Shown: positions 51,095 through 60,700, counted from the stretch's first letter. The stretch is DNA of 64,000 nucleotides from Salarchaeum japonicum_A (GCF_049705945.1 NZ_JBNAMV010000004.1:1240001-1304000); one strand, 5' to 3'. A program made the numbers and translations. Notes: generated by a model not told the origin, from the letters alone.

Positions 51095-53308
51095 ATGCGT
51101 CGACGTGCCTTCCTCAAGACCGCCGTCGCCGGCACGGCTGCCGCTGCGACCGCCGGCCACGCGACAGCCCTCCCCCAACAGACAGTCCCCGCCCTCGTCT
51201 TCGACTCGACGAGCGCCCTCCTCGACGACTCCCTGACGCCCGGACTCGCCGACGAGCACGTCGCGGTCTGGGCGCACGACAGCGCGACCACCACCGACGA
51301 GGACGGGAACGGCGACACCGTTCCCTACCCCGACGGTCGGCCGCCCCTCGTCGCCGTCGACGGGTCCGTCGTCGGGTTCGGCGCGCCGTTCGCCACCGAC
51401 GAGGCGGACTTCGCATCCGGAAACGACGAGTTCCTCCTGAACGTCTGGGACGAACACGTCGGCGGCGGCACCGTTCTCTGGGACGAGAGTCACGGCCAGT
51501 ACTACGCGCTCTCCAAGTTCTCGCGCTTCGAGTCGTACGCGGAGTCGAACGGCTACACGGTCGACGCGACGACGAGTCTCGTCGACGACCTCCCGAGCGC
51601 GGACGCCGTCGTCGTCACCTCTCCCGACGCCTTCTCCCAGTCGGAACTCGACGCCCTCCGGTCGTTCCGGGACGGCGGCGGTGCGGTGTTCCTCCACCAC
51701 CAGGCCGACTACGGCGGGTACGACCGGACGGACGCCCTGAACGAGATAGCGGGCGCGCTCGACCTCGCGTTCCGGTTCAACGACACCGAAATCGTGGACG
51801 ACGCGCACAACGCGGGCGCACCCTACGTCGTCCGAACCGACCAGTTCAACACCGCCTTCCCCTACTTCGCGCCCCGCGAGGGAATCAGCAGCGGGCCGAC
51901 GTACGAGGTCGGGGAGCGGTACACCGCGACCGTAACGGCCGTCGCGGACGGCGACACCGTGGAGGTGGAACTCGACGGCGGCGCGACCGAGACGATCCGC
52001 ATCCTCGGCATCGACACGCCCGAGACCGCCGGGAACGCGGACGCGGAGAACCCCTACGAGTGGGAGGGACTGGGCGACGAACCGTCCGGCCGCGACGTGG
52101 ACGGCGACTATCCCGTCCTCGCTGAGTGGGGCGCGAACGCGTCCGCGCTCGCCGAAGACCGCCTCATGGGCGAGACCGTCGAGTTCGCGTTCGACCCGAA
52201 CGAGGGCATCCGCGGGCCGTACGGCCGCCTCCTCGCCACCGTCTACTACGACGCGGACGGCTCCGGCGACCGCGACACGAACTGGTCGGAGACAGTCGTG
52301 GAGACGGGCCACGGCCGCGTCTACGATTCGGGGTACATGGGCCACGACGCGCTCGTCGAGACGGAACTCGCGGCGCGCGCCGACGGCACGGGCGTCTGGG
52401 CGCAGAGCGACCCGGACGACAGTCCGACGCTCGCCAACGAGCCCGTGGACTCGCTCGCGTTCCCGAACGCGGTCCCGCTTACCGCCACCGGCGGCAGCGT
52501 TCCCGACGAATCGGTCGTGGTCGCCGCGGGGTCGTCCGCGTCACAGCCGGGCGCGCCGCTCGTCGCCGCCGACGCCGAGAACCGGGTCGCGCTCGTCGCG
52601 AGTGCCTTCCTCGCCGACGACTACGGCTTCCTCGACCTCGCGGACGGCGGGACGTCCTACGGGAACTACGCGTTCCTCACGAACCTCGCGAGCGCGCTCT
52701 CCGAGCGCGACGGCCACCTCGCCATCGACGGCGGGCACGGCCAGTTCGACGCCTCGTACGCCGTCTCCGCCGAGAGCGCGCAGACCTACCAGCGCTACCT
52801 CGAAGGCGTCGACCGCGGCATCGAGGGCGTGAACGACTTCACGTCCGGCGTCCTCGACGGCGCGAGCGCGCTCCTCGTCACCGCGCCCGCGGACGACTTG
52901 GCGGACGGCGAACTCGCCGCCCTCCGTTCGTTCCAGGCTGGCGGCGGCGCCGTCGTCTTCCTCGGAAGCGCGGCCGCGCCCGGGAACGCCACTGCCCGCC
53001 AGAACTCGCTCGCCACCGCGCTCGACACCGACCTCGCGTTCACCGCCGGCGACGTCACCGACCCCGACGACAACGTCCGCGGCAACGCCGCCCACCCGAC
53101 CACGACGGTCTTCCCCGGCGACGAGAGCCTGTTCACCGCCTACGACGGCACGGCCACACTCACTACGACCGACTCGGCGGAGTCGACCACCACTAGAACG
53201 ACGACGGACGCGTCCGGGTCCACGCCCGGATTCGGCGCGCTCACCACCGCCGCCGGCGTCCTCGGCGGCGCGGCCTACGCCGCCCGAAACCGACTCGCCC
53301 GCGACTGA
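51095..53308 (+). CDS. Secreted, surface-anchored thermonuclease (SNase) with flanking duplicated domains
   Basis: This 737-residue protein carries a Tat signal (MRRRAFLKTAVAGTAAAATA). A DUF4350/GATase-like region at about 90-250 is followed by a staphylococcal-nuclease domain at about 275-430. The SNase shows VADGDTVEVEL, IRILGIDTPET and GPYGRLLATVY, holding the catalytic Asp, Arg, Asp/Glu and Arg. A second DUF4350-like region at about 550-680 resembles the first. A Thr-rich stalk and STPGFGALTTAAGVLGGAAY, a PGF-CTERM archaeosortase signal, end the protein. It would degrade nucleic acid outside the cell. Its promoter is a CTTTTTCT-type box near 51065. Confidence 0.88.
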   Translation: MRRRAFLKTAVAGTAAAATAGHATALPQQTVPALVFDSTSALLDDSLTPGLADEHVAVWAHDSATTTDEDGNGDTVPYPDGRPPLVAVDGSVVGFGAPFATDEADFASGNDEFLLNVWDEHVGGGTVLWDESHGQYYALSKFSRFESYAESNGYTVDATTSLVDDLPSADAVVVTSPDAFSQSELDALRSFRDGGGAVFLHHQADYGGYDRTDALNEIAGALDLAFRFNDTEIVDDAHNAGAPYVVRTDQFNTAFPYFAPREGISSGPTYEVGERYTATVTAVADGDTVEVELDGGATETIRILGIDTPETAGNADAENPYEWEGLGDEPSGRDVDGDYPVLAEWGANASALAEDRLMGETVEFAFDPNEGIRGPYGRLLATVYYDADGSGDRDTNWSETVVETGHGRVYDSGYMGHDALVETELAARADGTGVWAQSDPDDSPTLANEPVDSLAFPNAVPLTATGGSVPDESVVVAAGSSASQPGAPLVAADAENRVALVASAFLADDYGFLDLADGGTSYGNYAFLTNLASALSERDGHLAIDGGHGQFDASYAVSAESAQTYQRYLEGVDRGIEGVNDFTSGVLDGASALLVTAPADDLADGELAALRSFQAGGGAVVFLGSAAAPGNATARQNSLATALDTDLAFTAGDVTDPDDNVRGNAAHPTTTVFPGDESLFTAYDGTATLTTTDSAESTTTRTTTDASGSTPGFGALTTAAGVLGGAAYAARNRLARD

Positions 53309-53402
53309 CAGCCGCGAGCACACCTGTCAACCGACATTAGAAGATTTCGTGACGGTTTTCAGCGAGGAAAAGGTGATATACGCGCCCAGCCTCCGTTCGA
53401 GT

Positions 53403-53819
53403 ATGCCGGAGCAACCCGCGAACGAGCTAGTCGAGTTCCTCCGCGAGCAGGCGGGCGACTACCTCCGCGCCGCCATCCACTACACGGAACACGACCACGA
53501 CGTGCTATACATCCGCGACGACGTCGCGGGCGACTACACCGACGCCGAACTCGCCACCTTCGTCGACCACTACCGCACCAAAAGCCGCGAACAGCAACCC
53601 GACCGCCCGTTCGACCTCGGCCACGACCACTGCACCATCTCCGTCTACGACGAAGCCATCCTCTTCCACTTCACACTCACCACCACCGTCGGCACCATCA
53701 TCACCCTCGCACCCGAAGCCGGCCGCGACATCGTCCAATTCATCACGCACTGCCTCGAACAACTCCACCACAACTCCCCCCAAAGCATCGGCCCCGTCCC
53801 CACCTGGCTCCAGAACTAA
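53403..53819 (+). CDS. Conserved haloarchaeal protein (DUF7522-like)
   Basis: This 138-residue soluble protein begins MPEQPANELVEFLREQAGDYLRAAIHYTEHDHDVLYIRDDVAG (about 1-43), followed by YTDAELATFVDHYRTKSREQQ and a beta-rich FHFTLTTTVGTIITLAPEAG. There are no catalytic motifs. The haloarchaeal DUF7522 label is from memory. The codons are almost uniformly C-ending, in contrast to the next gene downstream. A GGTGATATA box near 53373 probably serves as promoter. Confidence 0.72.
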   Translation: MPEQPANELVEFLREQAGDYLRAAIHYTEHDHDVLYIRDDVAGDYTDAELATFVDHYRTKSREQQPDRPFDLGHDHCTISVYDEAILFHFTLTTTVGTIITLAPEAGRDIVQFITHCLEQLHHNSPQSIGPVPTWLQN

Positions 53820-53853
53820 CCCTACGGCTCCGGGTCGAACAGGCGTCGAAGAA

Positions 53854-53926
53854 TGGGACCGCCCGAATTTGAATCGGGGTCACGGGCACCCAAGGCCCGA
53901 AGTATACCAGGCTAACCCACGGTCCC
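53854..53926 (-). tRNA. tRNA-Pro (UGG anticodon)
   Basis: The 73-base cloverleaf reads on the minus strand. Acceptor GGGACCG pairs with CGGTCCC and the discriminator is A. The anticodon stem is CGGGC/GCCCG, with loop CTTGGGT giving anticodon TGG and a following G37. The T arm is CCCGA-TTCAAAT-TCGGG. There is no intron and CCA is not encoded. It decodes CCA and, by wobble, CCG. Confidence 0.93.
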
Positions 53927-53980
53927 GCGTTCGAGTATTGCTCTCGACTGCGGTAAAGCGTTTCGTTGCGTGGCGAGTGG

Positions 53981-53989
53981 TTTCTTATT
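53981..53989 (+). promoter_or_regulatory. TATA box (BoxA) of the SLC13-family gene
   Basis: TTTCTTATT is centred 27 bases upstream of the ATG at 54012. It supports that start rather than the GTG at 53970. Confidence 0.55.
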
Positions 53990-54011
53990 GGGGGTTGCCG
54001 TAGCGGGGTGT

Positions 54012-55913
54012 ATGTCTCTCTGTCCTCTAGCGCTGCCGTTCGGGGTGTCGGTGGATATGCTGGTGGTGTTTGCGTTGGTGGGTTTGGCGCTGGTGTTGTT
54101 CGCGACGGAAGCGCTCCCTATCGATATCACGGCGATTCTGGTGATGGTGTTGTTGATGGTTCTGGAACCGTGGACGCAGATTTCGGCGCGTGAGGGGATT
54201 TCGGGGTTTTCCAGTCCGGCGACGATTACGGTGTTGGCGATGCTGATTCTGTCGACGGGTATCAGTCGGACGGGTGTGGTGCAGCGGCTGGGGAATCGGC
54301 TCGCGGATTTCGCGGGCGACGACCCGTTCCGGCAGTTGGCGGCGACGGTGGGTGTCGCGGGGCCGGTGTCTGGGTTCATCAACAACACGCCCGTGGTGGC
54401 GATTCTCGTTCCTGTCATCTCCGACCTGGCGCACGAGGGGAAGACGAGTCCGTCGAAGCTTCTGATTCCGCTGTCGTTCGCGTCGATGCTCGGCGGGATG
54501 TTGACGCTCATCGGAACGTCGACGAACATCCTCGCGAGCGACGTGGCGGCGCGGCTGGCGGAACAACCGGAGTACGCGGGACTCGGCCTCCGCGAGTTCT
54601 CGATGTTCGAGTTCACGCTGCTGGGCGTGGTGGTGCTCATCATCGGTATCGCCTACCTGATGACGATTGGCTATTGGCTGTTGCCGGAGCGCGTGCTCCC
54701 CGAGGACGACTACGTGGAGGAGTACGAACTCCAGGACTACCTGACGGAGGTCGTGGTGCGGGAGGACTCGCCGGTCGCGGGCATGACCGTGGAGGACGTG
54801 GGCCAGGAGACGCCGCTGGACTTCGACATCCTCCAGATAGACCGAAGCGGCGAGTCGTTCGTCGAACCGCTGAACAGGAAGACGCTGCGTTCCGGCGACC
54901 TCCTGAAGGTGCGGACGGACCGCACGAGCCTCGAACGCCTGATGGACGTGGACGGCCTCGACCTCGTCGGCGCTATCACGGGGGACGAACTGGAGCAGGA
55001 GGAAGAAGAGCAGGGGCTGGTGGAGGTTATCGTGCCGGCGCGGAGCGCGCTCGTCGGGGAGACGCTGGCGAGTTCGACGTTCCGCGACCGCTACGACGTG
55101 AACGTGCTCGCGTTCCGGTCGCGCGGCGAGCTCGTCCGGGAGCGCATGGACCACACGCCGCTGAAGGTCGGTGACACCTTGCTCGTGCAGGCGACGACGG
55201 GGAGTCTCGACCGCCTCAGCCAGAACCGGGATTTCATCGTCGCGCACGAACCCGAGGACCCCGACTACCGGACCGAGAAAATCCCGCACGCCATCGCGAT
55301 TATCGCGGGCGTCATCGGGTTCGCGGCGATGCCGTGGGGCGTCCTCTCTGGCGTCCCGGTTCTCGGCGCGCTGTCGGGGATTCCGACGTTCGACATCGTG
55401 ACGACGGCGCTCGCGGGCGTGGTGGCGATGGTGCTCCTCGGCGTGCTGAAACCACCCGAAATCTACGATTCGGTGGACTGGAACGTCATCTTCCTGCTCG
55501 CGGGCGTCATCCCGCTCGGCATCGCCATCGAACAGACGGGCGGCGCGGAACTCCTCGGGAACGCGGTGGCGAGCACGGACCAGTTCCTCCCCGTCATCGG
55601 CGTGCTCTGGGTGTTCTACGTCGCGACCGCGCTCCTCACGAACGTCGTCAGCAACAACGCCTCGGTGGTGTTGATGATTCCGGTCGCGGTGGAGTCCGCC
55701 CAGCAGGTCGGGTCGAACGCGTTCGCGTTCATCCTCGCCGTGATGTTCGCCGCGTCGACGGCGTTCATGACGCCGGTCGGCTACCAGACGAACCTCTTCG
55801 TGTACGGGCCGGGCGGCTACAAGTTCCGGGACTTCTTCCGGGTCGGCGCGCCGCTCCAGCTCCTCCTCTCGTTCGTCACGGTCGGCGGTATCGCCGTGCT
55901 CTGGGGGCTCTAA
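54012..55913 (+). CDS. SLC13/DASS-family permease with two TrkA-C (RCK-C) domains
   Basis: This 633-residue membrane protein has an N-terminal bundle (about residues 8-215) and a C-terminal bundle (about 420-630). The first contains the SNT-like signature GFINNTPVVAILVPV, the second TALLTNVVSNNASVVLMIPVAV. The cytoplasmic middle part (about 230-415) holds two RCK-C domains: LTEVVVREDSPVAGMTVEDVG and LVEVIVPARSALVGETLASS. It transports dicarboxylates, sulfate or a similar anion using a cation gradient, gated by a bound ligand. The first ~90 codons are enriched in TTG, GTG and GGT relative to the rest. Confidence 0.9.
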   Translation: MSLCPLALPFGVSVDMLVVFALVGLALVLFATEALPIDITAILVMVLLMVLEPWTQISAREGISGFSSPATITVLAMLILSTGISRTGVVQRLGNRLADFAGDDPFRQLAATVGVAGPVSGFINNTPVVAILVPVISDLAHEGKTSPSKLLIPLSFASMLGGMLTLIGTSTNILASDVAARLAEQPEYAGLGLREFSMFEFTLLGVVVLIIGIAYLMTIGYWLLPERVLPEDDYVEEYELQDYLTEVVVREDSPVAGMTVEDVGQETPLDFDILQIDRSGESFVEPLNRKTLRSGDLLKVRTDRTSLERLMDVDGLDLVGAITGDELEQEEEEQGLVEVIVPARSALVGETLASSTFRDRYDVNVLAFRSRGELVRERMDHTPLKVGDTLLVQATTGSLDRLSQNRDFIVAHEPEDPDYRTEKIPHAIAIIAGVIGFAAMPWGVLSGVPVLGALSGIPTFDIVTTALAGVVAMVLLGVLKPPEIYDSVDWNVIFLLAGVIPLGIAIEQTGGAELLGNAVASTDQFLPVIGVLWVFYVATALLTNVVSNNASVVLMIPVAVESAQQVGSNAFAFILAVMFAASTAFMTPVGYQTNLFVYGPGGYKFRDFFRVGAPLQLLLSFVTVGGIAVLWGL

Positions 55914-56050
55914 ACGTCCCGGGGCGCGCTGATATTGTTGAGTTCGCCGCCGCACTCGCTGCACGCTCGCCCTGACGGCCCGGAGACGCGCGCGCCGCAC
56001 GAGAAGCACTCGAACACGCCACTCCCGCCCGCACTGTCACTTGGTCGCAT
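55910..56050 (-). CDS. Small rubrerythrin-like zinc-ribbon protein
   Basis: This 46-residue protein starts at the ATG in GTCGCAT (56050) and reads MRPSDSAGGSGVFECFSCG, then CSECGGELNNISAPRDV. Two CxxC knuckles about 13 residues apart form a zinc ribbon of the rubrerythrin-like kind (DUF7129-like, from memory). It ends in a 4-base overlap with the SLC13 stop (cta/taa). Short and easy to overlook, but the motif and the tight fit with its neighbours support it. Confidence 0.72.
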   Translation of the reverse strand: MRPSDSAGGSGVFECFSCGARVSGPSGRACSECGGELNNISAPRDV

Positions 56051-56116
56051 ACAACACACTCTGCCGCGGAATGGTTTACGTTCGTCCCTAAAACTGCTAG
56101 AATTCGTTTAGAGACG

Positions 56117-58189
56117 CTAGATGTCTTCGCCGTACAGTTCGAGTTCCGCAACAATTTCGAACGGCGTGCGTTCCTTTCGGATACCGTCGAGTATCTGGAA
56201 CGCCTCGTCCGGTTCGAGGAAGTGCGACGTGACCACGCGACCGAGCGGCGTCGGACTGAAGCCGTCGATGAACTCGTACTGGAGAAGCCGCCCCAGCGCT
56301 TGCTTCGTCGGGATTTCGCCGATCATGCGGTCGTTCAGGCGCTTCGCGCCCTTCCCCGCGACCGTCACGTTCGCCAGCGTCTCCTCGACCGCGCTCGTCT
56401 CGTCGTACGTCGTCACCACGTCCTCCATCTCGCCCTTCAGGAGTTTGAACGCCACCTCGTCCTCCGTCATCTCCATCGAATTGTGGTAGACGCCGTCGGG
56501 TTCGACGAGCATGTACACCTTCCCGCGGTCGTGGTAGTCCGGGCGGCCCGCGCGGCCGAGCATCTGCTCGAACTCCTGGACGGAAAGCCACTCGATTCCC
56601 ATCGCGAGCGAGTCGAACACCACCTGCGAGGCGGGGAAGTCCACGCCCGCCGCGAGCGCCGCCGTCGTCACCACGGCCGCGAGGTCCTGGTCGCCGAACT
56701 CGCGCTCGACCTTCTTGCGCTTCCCGTAGTCCAGGCCCGCGTGGTACGCGCCAGCCGGATAGTCGAGCTTTCGCGCGATTTGATGACAACGCCGACGGCT
56801 GTTCGTGAACACGATGGTCTGCCCGCGGTAGCCCTTCGAGGACTCCTTGTCGAACTCCCGACGCACCAGTTTGTTGATGATTCGCGGCTTCTCCTGGCCG
56901 TCCGCGAACGTCACGTGTCGCTCGATGGGGACCGGGCGCTCCTCGAACTCCACGAGGTTCGCGCGCAACCCACGCGCGAGCACGCCGGGGTTCCCGACGG
57001 TCGCAGAGAGGTAGATCCACTGCGCGCCGCCGTACTCCGCGCGCTCCCGCTCGCGCTGCTCGCAGTAGTGCTTCAGGCGACTGATGAGGCCGTCGAGCCG
57101 GTGGCCGCGGTCGTCCTCCTGGAGCGTGTGTACCTCGTCGATGACGACCGTCCCGATGTCTCCGAGGTCGCGGCCGGTGCGGAGCGCGTGGTCGATTCCC
57201 TCGTAGGTGCCGACGATGATGTCCGCGCTCGGGTCGAACGCCATCCCGTCGTCCCGAATCCGGGACGCGCCCACGCGGATGCTGACGTTCGCCATATCTC
57301 CGTAGTCGTCCTCGAAGTCCTCGTGCTTCTGGTTCGCGAGCGCGACCAGCGGCACGAGAAACAGCATCTTCCCCTTTCCGGAGAGCAATCGGTGGAGGCC
57401 TGCGATTTCGCCGATGAGCGTCTTCCCGGTCGCGGTCGCGGACACCACGAGCTGGTCCTCGCCCTCGGCCAGCCCGTTCTTCGCCGCGAGCGACTGCACG
57501 GGCAGCAAGGTGTCGAAGCGGTCTTCGAGCCGGTCGCGCATCCCCGGATGGATGTCGAGGTCGCTCACCGGCACGGGGTCGATGTCGTCCGTGTTCGCGC
57601 TGATTTCGTCGAACTTCGTCAAATCCGGGTCGAGCTGGCCCTGCAGGAGGCTCGTGATGCGGTCGAGGTCCTGGACTTCGAGCAGGAGGTCCTCCAGGCG
57701 GTCCTGGGCCGCGCCCGTGAGGTCGCCGTTGAACGCGAGTTCGCGCTCCAACTCCTGTTTCGCACAGTCCTGGCAGATGTGTTCGCCGTCGGCCTCGATA
57801 GCCGTGTCCTCCGTGAGGGGCGAATACCGCCCCTGGTTCGCGCAGTACCGGCACGTCCGCACCGCCTTCGACTTCCCCGCGAGCTGATACCCCGACAGCA
57901 TCTCCCGGAGTTCGTCGCGCTTCGCCCGGCGCGTCTGCTGGCTGATGCGGATGCGGGTCGCTCGGCGCGCGATCTCCACGAACTCGTCCGGCGGGCGCGG
58001 GTCCTCCGACGACCCGTCCTTCACGCGGAACTTCACCGGCCGCGGGCCCGCCGCCTTCTCCGCGAGTTCGAGTTTCGCGCGGAACAGTCGCTCGTCGTCC
58101 CGCTCCGCCACCACGAGGTACTCGTCGCCGACCTCGTGGAAGAACAACGTATCCACGCGCTGAACCTGCGTCGCCACGATATCCTCCAT
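56117..58189 (-). CDS. DEAD/DEAH-box helicase with N-terminal zinc finger (DUF5814/COG1202-like)
   Basis: This 690-residue protein has an N-terminal domain with a CRYCANQG ... CQDCAKQ zinc finger (about residues 112-140). An SF2 helicase follows: Walker A SATATGKTL (about 245), DEVH (about 345), YLSATVGNP, a helicase C-domain with QTIVFTNSRRRCHQIARKL, and motif VI QMLGRAGRPDYHDRG. It ends soon after the winged-helix region (ELYGEDI). It is related to archaeal superfamily II COG1202 proteins but appears to lack a C-terminal Cys-rich domain. The substrate (DNA or RNA) is unknown. Confidence 0.88.
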   Translation of the reverse strand: MEDIVATQVQRVDTLFFHEVGDEYLVVAERDDERLFRAKLELAEKAAGPRPVKFRVKDGSSEDPRPPDEFVEIARRATRIRISQQTRRAKRDELREMLSGYQLAGKSKAVRTCRYCANQGRYSPLTEDTAIEADGEHICQDCAKQELERELAFNGDLTGAAQDRLEDLLLEVQDLDRITSLLQGQLDPDLTKFDEISANTDDIDPVPVSDLDIHPGMRDRLEDRFDTLLPVQSLAAKNGLAEGEDQLVVSATATGKTLIGEIAGLHRLLSGKGKMLFLVPLVALANQKHEDFEDDYGDMANVSIRVGASRIRDDGMAFDPSADIIVGTYEGIDHALRTGRDLGDIGTVVIDEVHTLQEDDRGHRLDGLISRLKHYCEQRERERAEYGGAQWIYLSATVGNPGVLARGLRANLVEFEERPVPIERHVTFADGQEKPRIINKLVRREFDKESSKGYRGQTIVFTNSRRRCHQIARKLDYPAGAYHAGLDYGKRKKVEREFGDQDLAAVVTTAALAAGVDFPASQVVFDSLAMGIEWLSVQEFEQMLGRAGRPDYHDRGKVYMLVEPDGVYHNSMEMTEDEVAFKLLKGEMEDVVTTYDETSAVEETLANVTVAGKGAKRLNDRMIGEIPTKQALGRLLQYEFIDGFSPTPLGRVVTSHFLEPDEAFQILDGIRKERTPFEIVAELELYGEDI

Positions 58190-58205
58190 ACTCCCGCCGG
58201 CTATT

Positions 58206-60185
58206 TCAGGCGTTCGCCTCCGCGCCGAGGAACCCGTAGAGGAACGTCCACTGGTCGAGCTGTTCCGCCACCGCCATCGACATCGACTTCCCGGTACCGT
58301 GGCCGGTGTCAGTCTTCGTCCGACAGCAGAACGGGCCGCCCTGCCCCTCGTCCTGGAGGCGTGCCGTCATCTTCCGCGCGTGGCTCGGGTGGACTCGCGA
58401 GTCCCCGACCGCGGTCGTGAACAGCGTCGCCGGGTACTCTTCGTCCGCCACGTTGTGGTAGGGCGAGTAGTCGCGGATGTACTCGAACGCCTCCGGGTCC
58501 TCGGGGTGGCCGTACTCGACGGTCCACGACTCCCCGAGCAGGAACTCGTGGAAGCGCAGCATGTCGAGCAGGGGAACAGCCGAGACGACGGCACCCCAGA
58601 GGTCGGGGCGCTGCGTGAGCACCGCGCCCGCCATCAGTCCGCCGTTGCTCCCGCCGACGACGCCGAGGCGGTCCGTGGACGTGTACTCCTCGTCCACGAC
58701 GTGCTCCGCGGCCGCGATGACGTCGTCGAACGTGTGCTGTTTCCCCTCGCGCATTCCCGCCTCGTGCCACTCCTCGCCGAACTCGGACCCGCCGCGCGCG
58801 CACACCTGCACGAACACGCCGCCGTCCGCGAGGAACGGCAGTCGGAACCGCGAGAACGCCGGCGTACGATTGATACGGAAGCCGCCGTACGCCGACAGCA
58901 CCGCGGGCGTCTCCGCGTCCGGCGTCGTCTCCCGCGCGTGAGCGATGAACACGGGAACGCGGGCGCCGTCGGTCGATTCGACGTACTCCTGCGTCACGTC
59001 CACGTCCACCTCCGTGTCGAGACTGGGCGCGTCCAAGGTCTCCGTCTCCCGCGCGCCGAGGTCGCAGCGCGTCACCGTCGCGGGCGTGCCGAACGACTGC
59101 ACGCGATAGTGGCACTCGTTGGCGTCGCTGTCCGCGTCGAGGCCGTCCACGCTCACGTAGTCCGGCAGCGGCACGTCGAACGCCGGACTCCCGTCGCGGT
59201 CGTACACCGCGAGGTGGGAGTGCGCGTCCCGGTGCTCGTGCACCACGAGGAAGTCGTCGGCGACCGCGACGCTCCGCACGACGCCCTCGCCCTCCGGCAC
59301 GACCGTCTCGAAGTCGGGGTCACCGGCGAGGAAACCGTCCGCGTCCGCGCGGAGTACGCGACCGCGGGGCGCGTTCTTCTCGGTGCGAACGTAGGCGTCG
59401 TCGCCCGCGAACGACACGTCCGCGGCCGCGTCCTCGCCGTCGAACACCGGCACGAACTCGCCGTCGTCGAGCACCGCGAGTTCGGTGCCGCCGCTCATCT
59501 CGCTGAACGACACGACCAATCGATCGCGGTGGGCGTCCAGTCCCGGCCAGACGTGCTGGTCGTCGTGCGTCCCGACGACCGTCCGCTCGCCGGAGAGCGT
59601 CTCGTGGCGGAGTTCCTTCGACATCTGCTCGCCCATCCCCCCGGTGGCGACGTAGTAGAAGCCGTCGTCCGCCCACGCGAACATCCCCGGATTGGTTCGC
59701 CCGACCTCCGCCACTTCGTGCACGACCTCGCCCGACGGCACGTCCGCGATGCGGAGGTCGTACTGCTCGTTTCCGCCGGTCGCGACGCCGTACGCGACGT
59801 GCTCGCCGTCCGGCGACGGCGTGAACCAGTCCATCGACGCCTCGCCCTCCCACTCGTTCGGGTCCGCGAGCACCACCCGGTCACCGCCGCCGCCGCGCAG
59901 CGTCAACACCGGCCGCTCTTGGTCCGCGTCCCGAACCGACTGGAACGCCCGCCCGCCCCGCGCCGTCACCGACCCGAACGACGGCACGTCCGCCAACGGC
60001 TCGAACTTCGGCTCCAGCGACTCCCGGACGTCGTCGTCCAGCACCGAATCCACGTACTCGTTCTGGCGCTCCGTCCACGCCTCGACTTCCTCGCCGTCGC
60101 CCTCCAGCCACCGATACGGGTCCTCCACTCGCTCGCCGTGTAACTCCTCCACGACCGCGTCTCGCCGCGTCTCCGGAGATTCCAT
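58206..60185 (-). CDS. Prolyl oligopeptidase (S9A family)
   Basis: This 659-residue cytoplasmic serine peptidase has the POP N-terminal EELHGERVEDPYRWLEGDGEEVEAW (given by position about 14-38), a beta-propeller (about 60-380) and the alpha/beta hydrolase. The nucleophile lies in VVGGSNGGLMAGAVLTQRP (about residue 500), the aspartate in VGDSRVHP, and the histidine in TDTGHGTG. It cleaves short peptides after proline. The start at 60185 matches MESPETRRDAVV; the upstream frame adds a non-conserved leader. It is 16 bases upstream of the helicase gene. Confidence 0.93.
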   Translation of the reverse strand: MESPETRRDAVVEELHGERVEDPYRWLEGDGEEVEAWTERQNEYVDSVLDDDVRESLEPKFEPLADVPSFGSVTARGGRAFQSVRDADQERPVLTLRGGGGDRVVLADPNEWEGEASMDWFTPSPDGEHVAYGVATGGNEQYDLRIADVPSGEVVHEVAEVGRTNPGMFAWADDGFYYVATGGMGEQMSKELRHETLSGERTVVGTHDDQHVWPGLDAHRDRLVVSFSEMSGGTELAVLDDGEFVPVFDGEDAAADVSFAGDDAYVRTEKNAPRGRVLRADADGFLAGDPDFETVVPEGEGVVRSVAVADDFLVVHEHRDAHSHLAVYDRDGSPAFDVPLPDYVSVDGLDADSDANECHYRVQSFGTPATVTRCDLGARETETLDAPSLDTEVDVDVTQEYVESTDGARVPVFIAHARETTPDAETPAVLSAYGGFRINRTPAFSRFRLPFLADGGVFVQVCARGGSEFGEEWHEAGMREGKQHTFDDVIAAAEHVVDEEYTSTDRLGVVGGSNGGLMAGAVLTQRPDLWGAVVSAVPLLDMLRFHEFLLGESWTVEYGHPEDPEAFEYIRDYSPYHNVADEEYPATLFTTAVGDSRVHPSHARKMTARLQDEGQGGPFCCRTKTDTGHGTGKSMSMAVAEQLDQWTFLYGFLGAEANA

Positions 60186-60285
60186 GCCAGTACTCGACAA
60201 CCCCCGACCAAAAAACTCGGGAAGCCGGACATCCCGCACGCCGACCATCCCGCCATCAACCGTCCGAAACACCCGAACTCTCTAT

Positions 60286-60651
60286 TTACTCCACGAGGTG
60301 GATTTCGTCCTCCCCGTGCGGGACGACGCAGATGAACGACCCCTCGGTGTCGCCGTCGTTCCGGTACCAGTGGACGGCGTCCGCGGGAATGAGGAGGCTG
60401 TCGCCCGCCGACACCTCGTACTCCTCGTCGCCGATACCCACGGTGTACTCCCCGGAGAGCACGTACTGCTCGTGTTCGACCTCGTTCGTGTGCTCGGGAA
60501 CGCTCGCACCCGCGTCGAGCACGAACCGCCGCATCGCGAAGTTCGGCGCGCCCTCGTCCTCGCCGACGAGCACGCCCTTGCGCATCCCCTCCGCGGCGTC
60601 CACGGTCTCGTACGATACGTCGCCCGCGCGGCGAACCACTGAATCAGTCAT
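60286..60651 (-). CDS. Single-domain cupin protein
   Basis: This 121-residue protein has a conserved cupin barrel: FAMRRFVLDAGASVPEHTNEVEHEQYVLSGEYTVGIGDEEYEVSAGDSLLIP (about 40-91, in sections), followed by VHWYRNDG. Metal ligands His and Glu in PEHTNEVEHEQ and a later His are present. Function is not predictable from the fold. The gene is divergent from the site-2 protease gene and has a CCTTTACTCG-type box 26 bases upstream on its strand. Confidence 0.88.
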   Translation of the reverse strand: MTDSVVRRAGDVSYETVDAAEGMRKGVLVGEDEGAPNFAMRRFVLDAGASVPEHTNEVEHEQYVLSGEYTVGIGDEEYEVSAGDSLLIPADAVHWYRNDGDTEGSFICVVPHGEDEIHLVE

Positions 60652-60700
60652 ACCCGGCGGTTCGCGTTCCCGCGAGTAAAGGCTTCGCCGGCCACCGGAA

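Noticed and set aside
56222..58420. A 732-codon plus-strand frame opposite the DEAD/DEAH helicase
   Set aside because: It is the mirror of helicase codons, without domains, and the helicase motifs are unambiguous.
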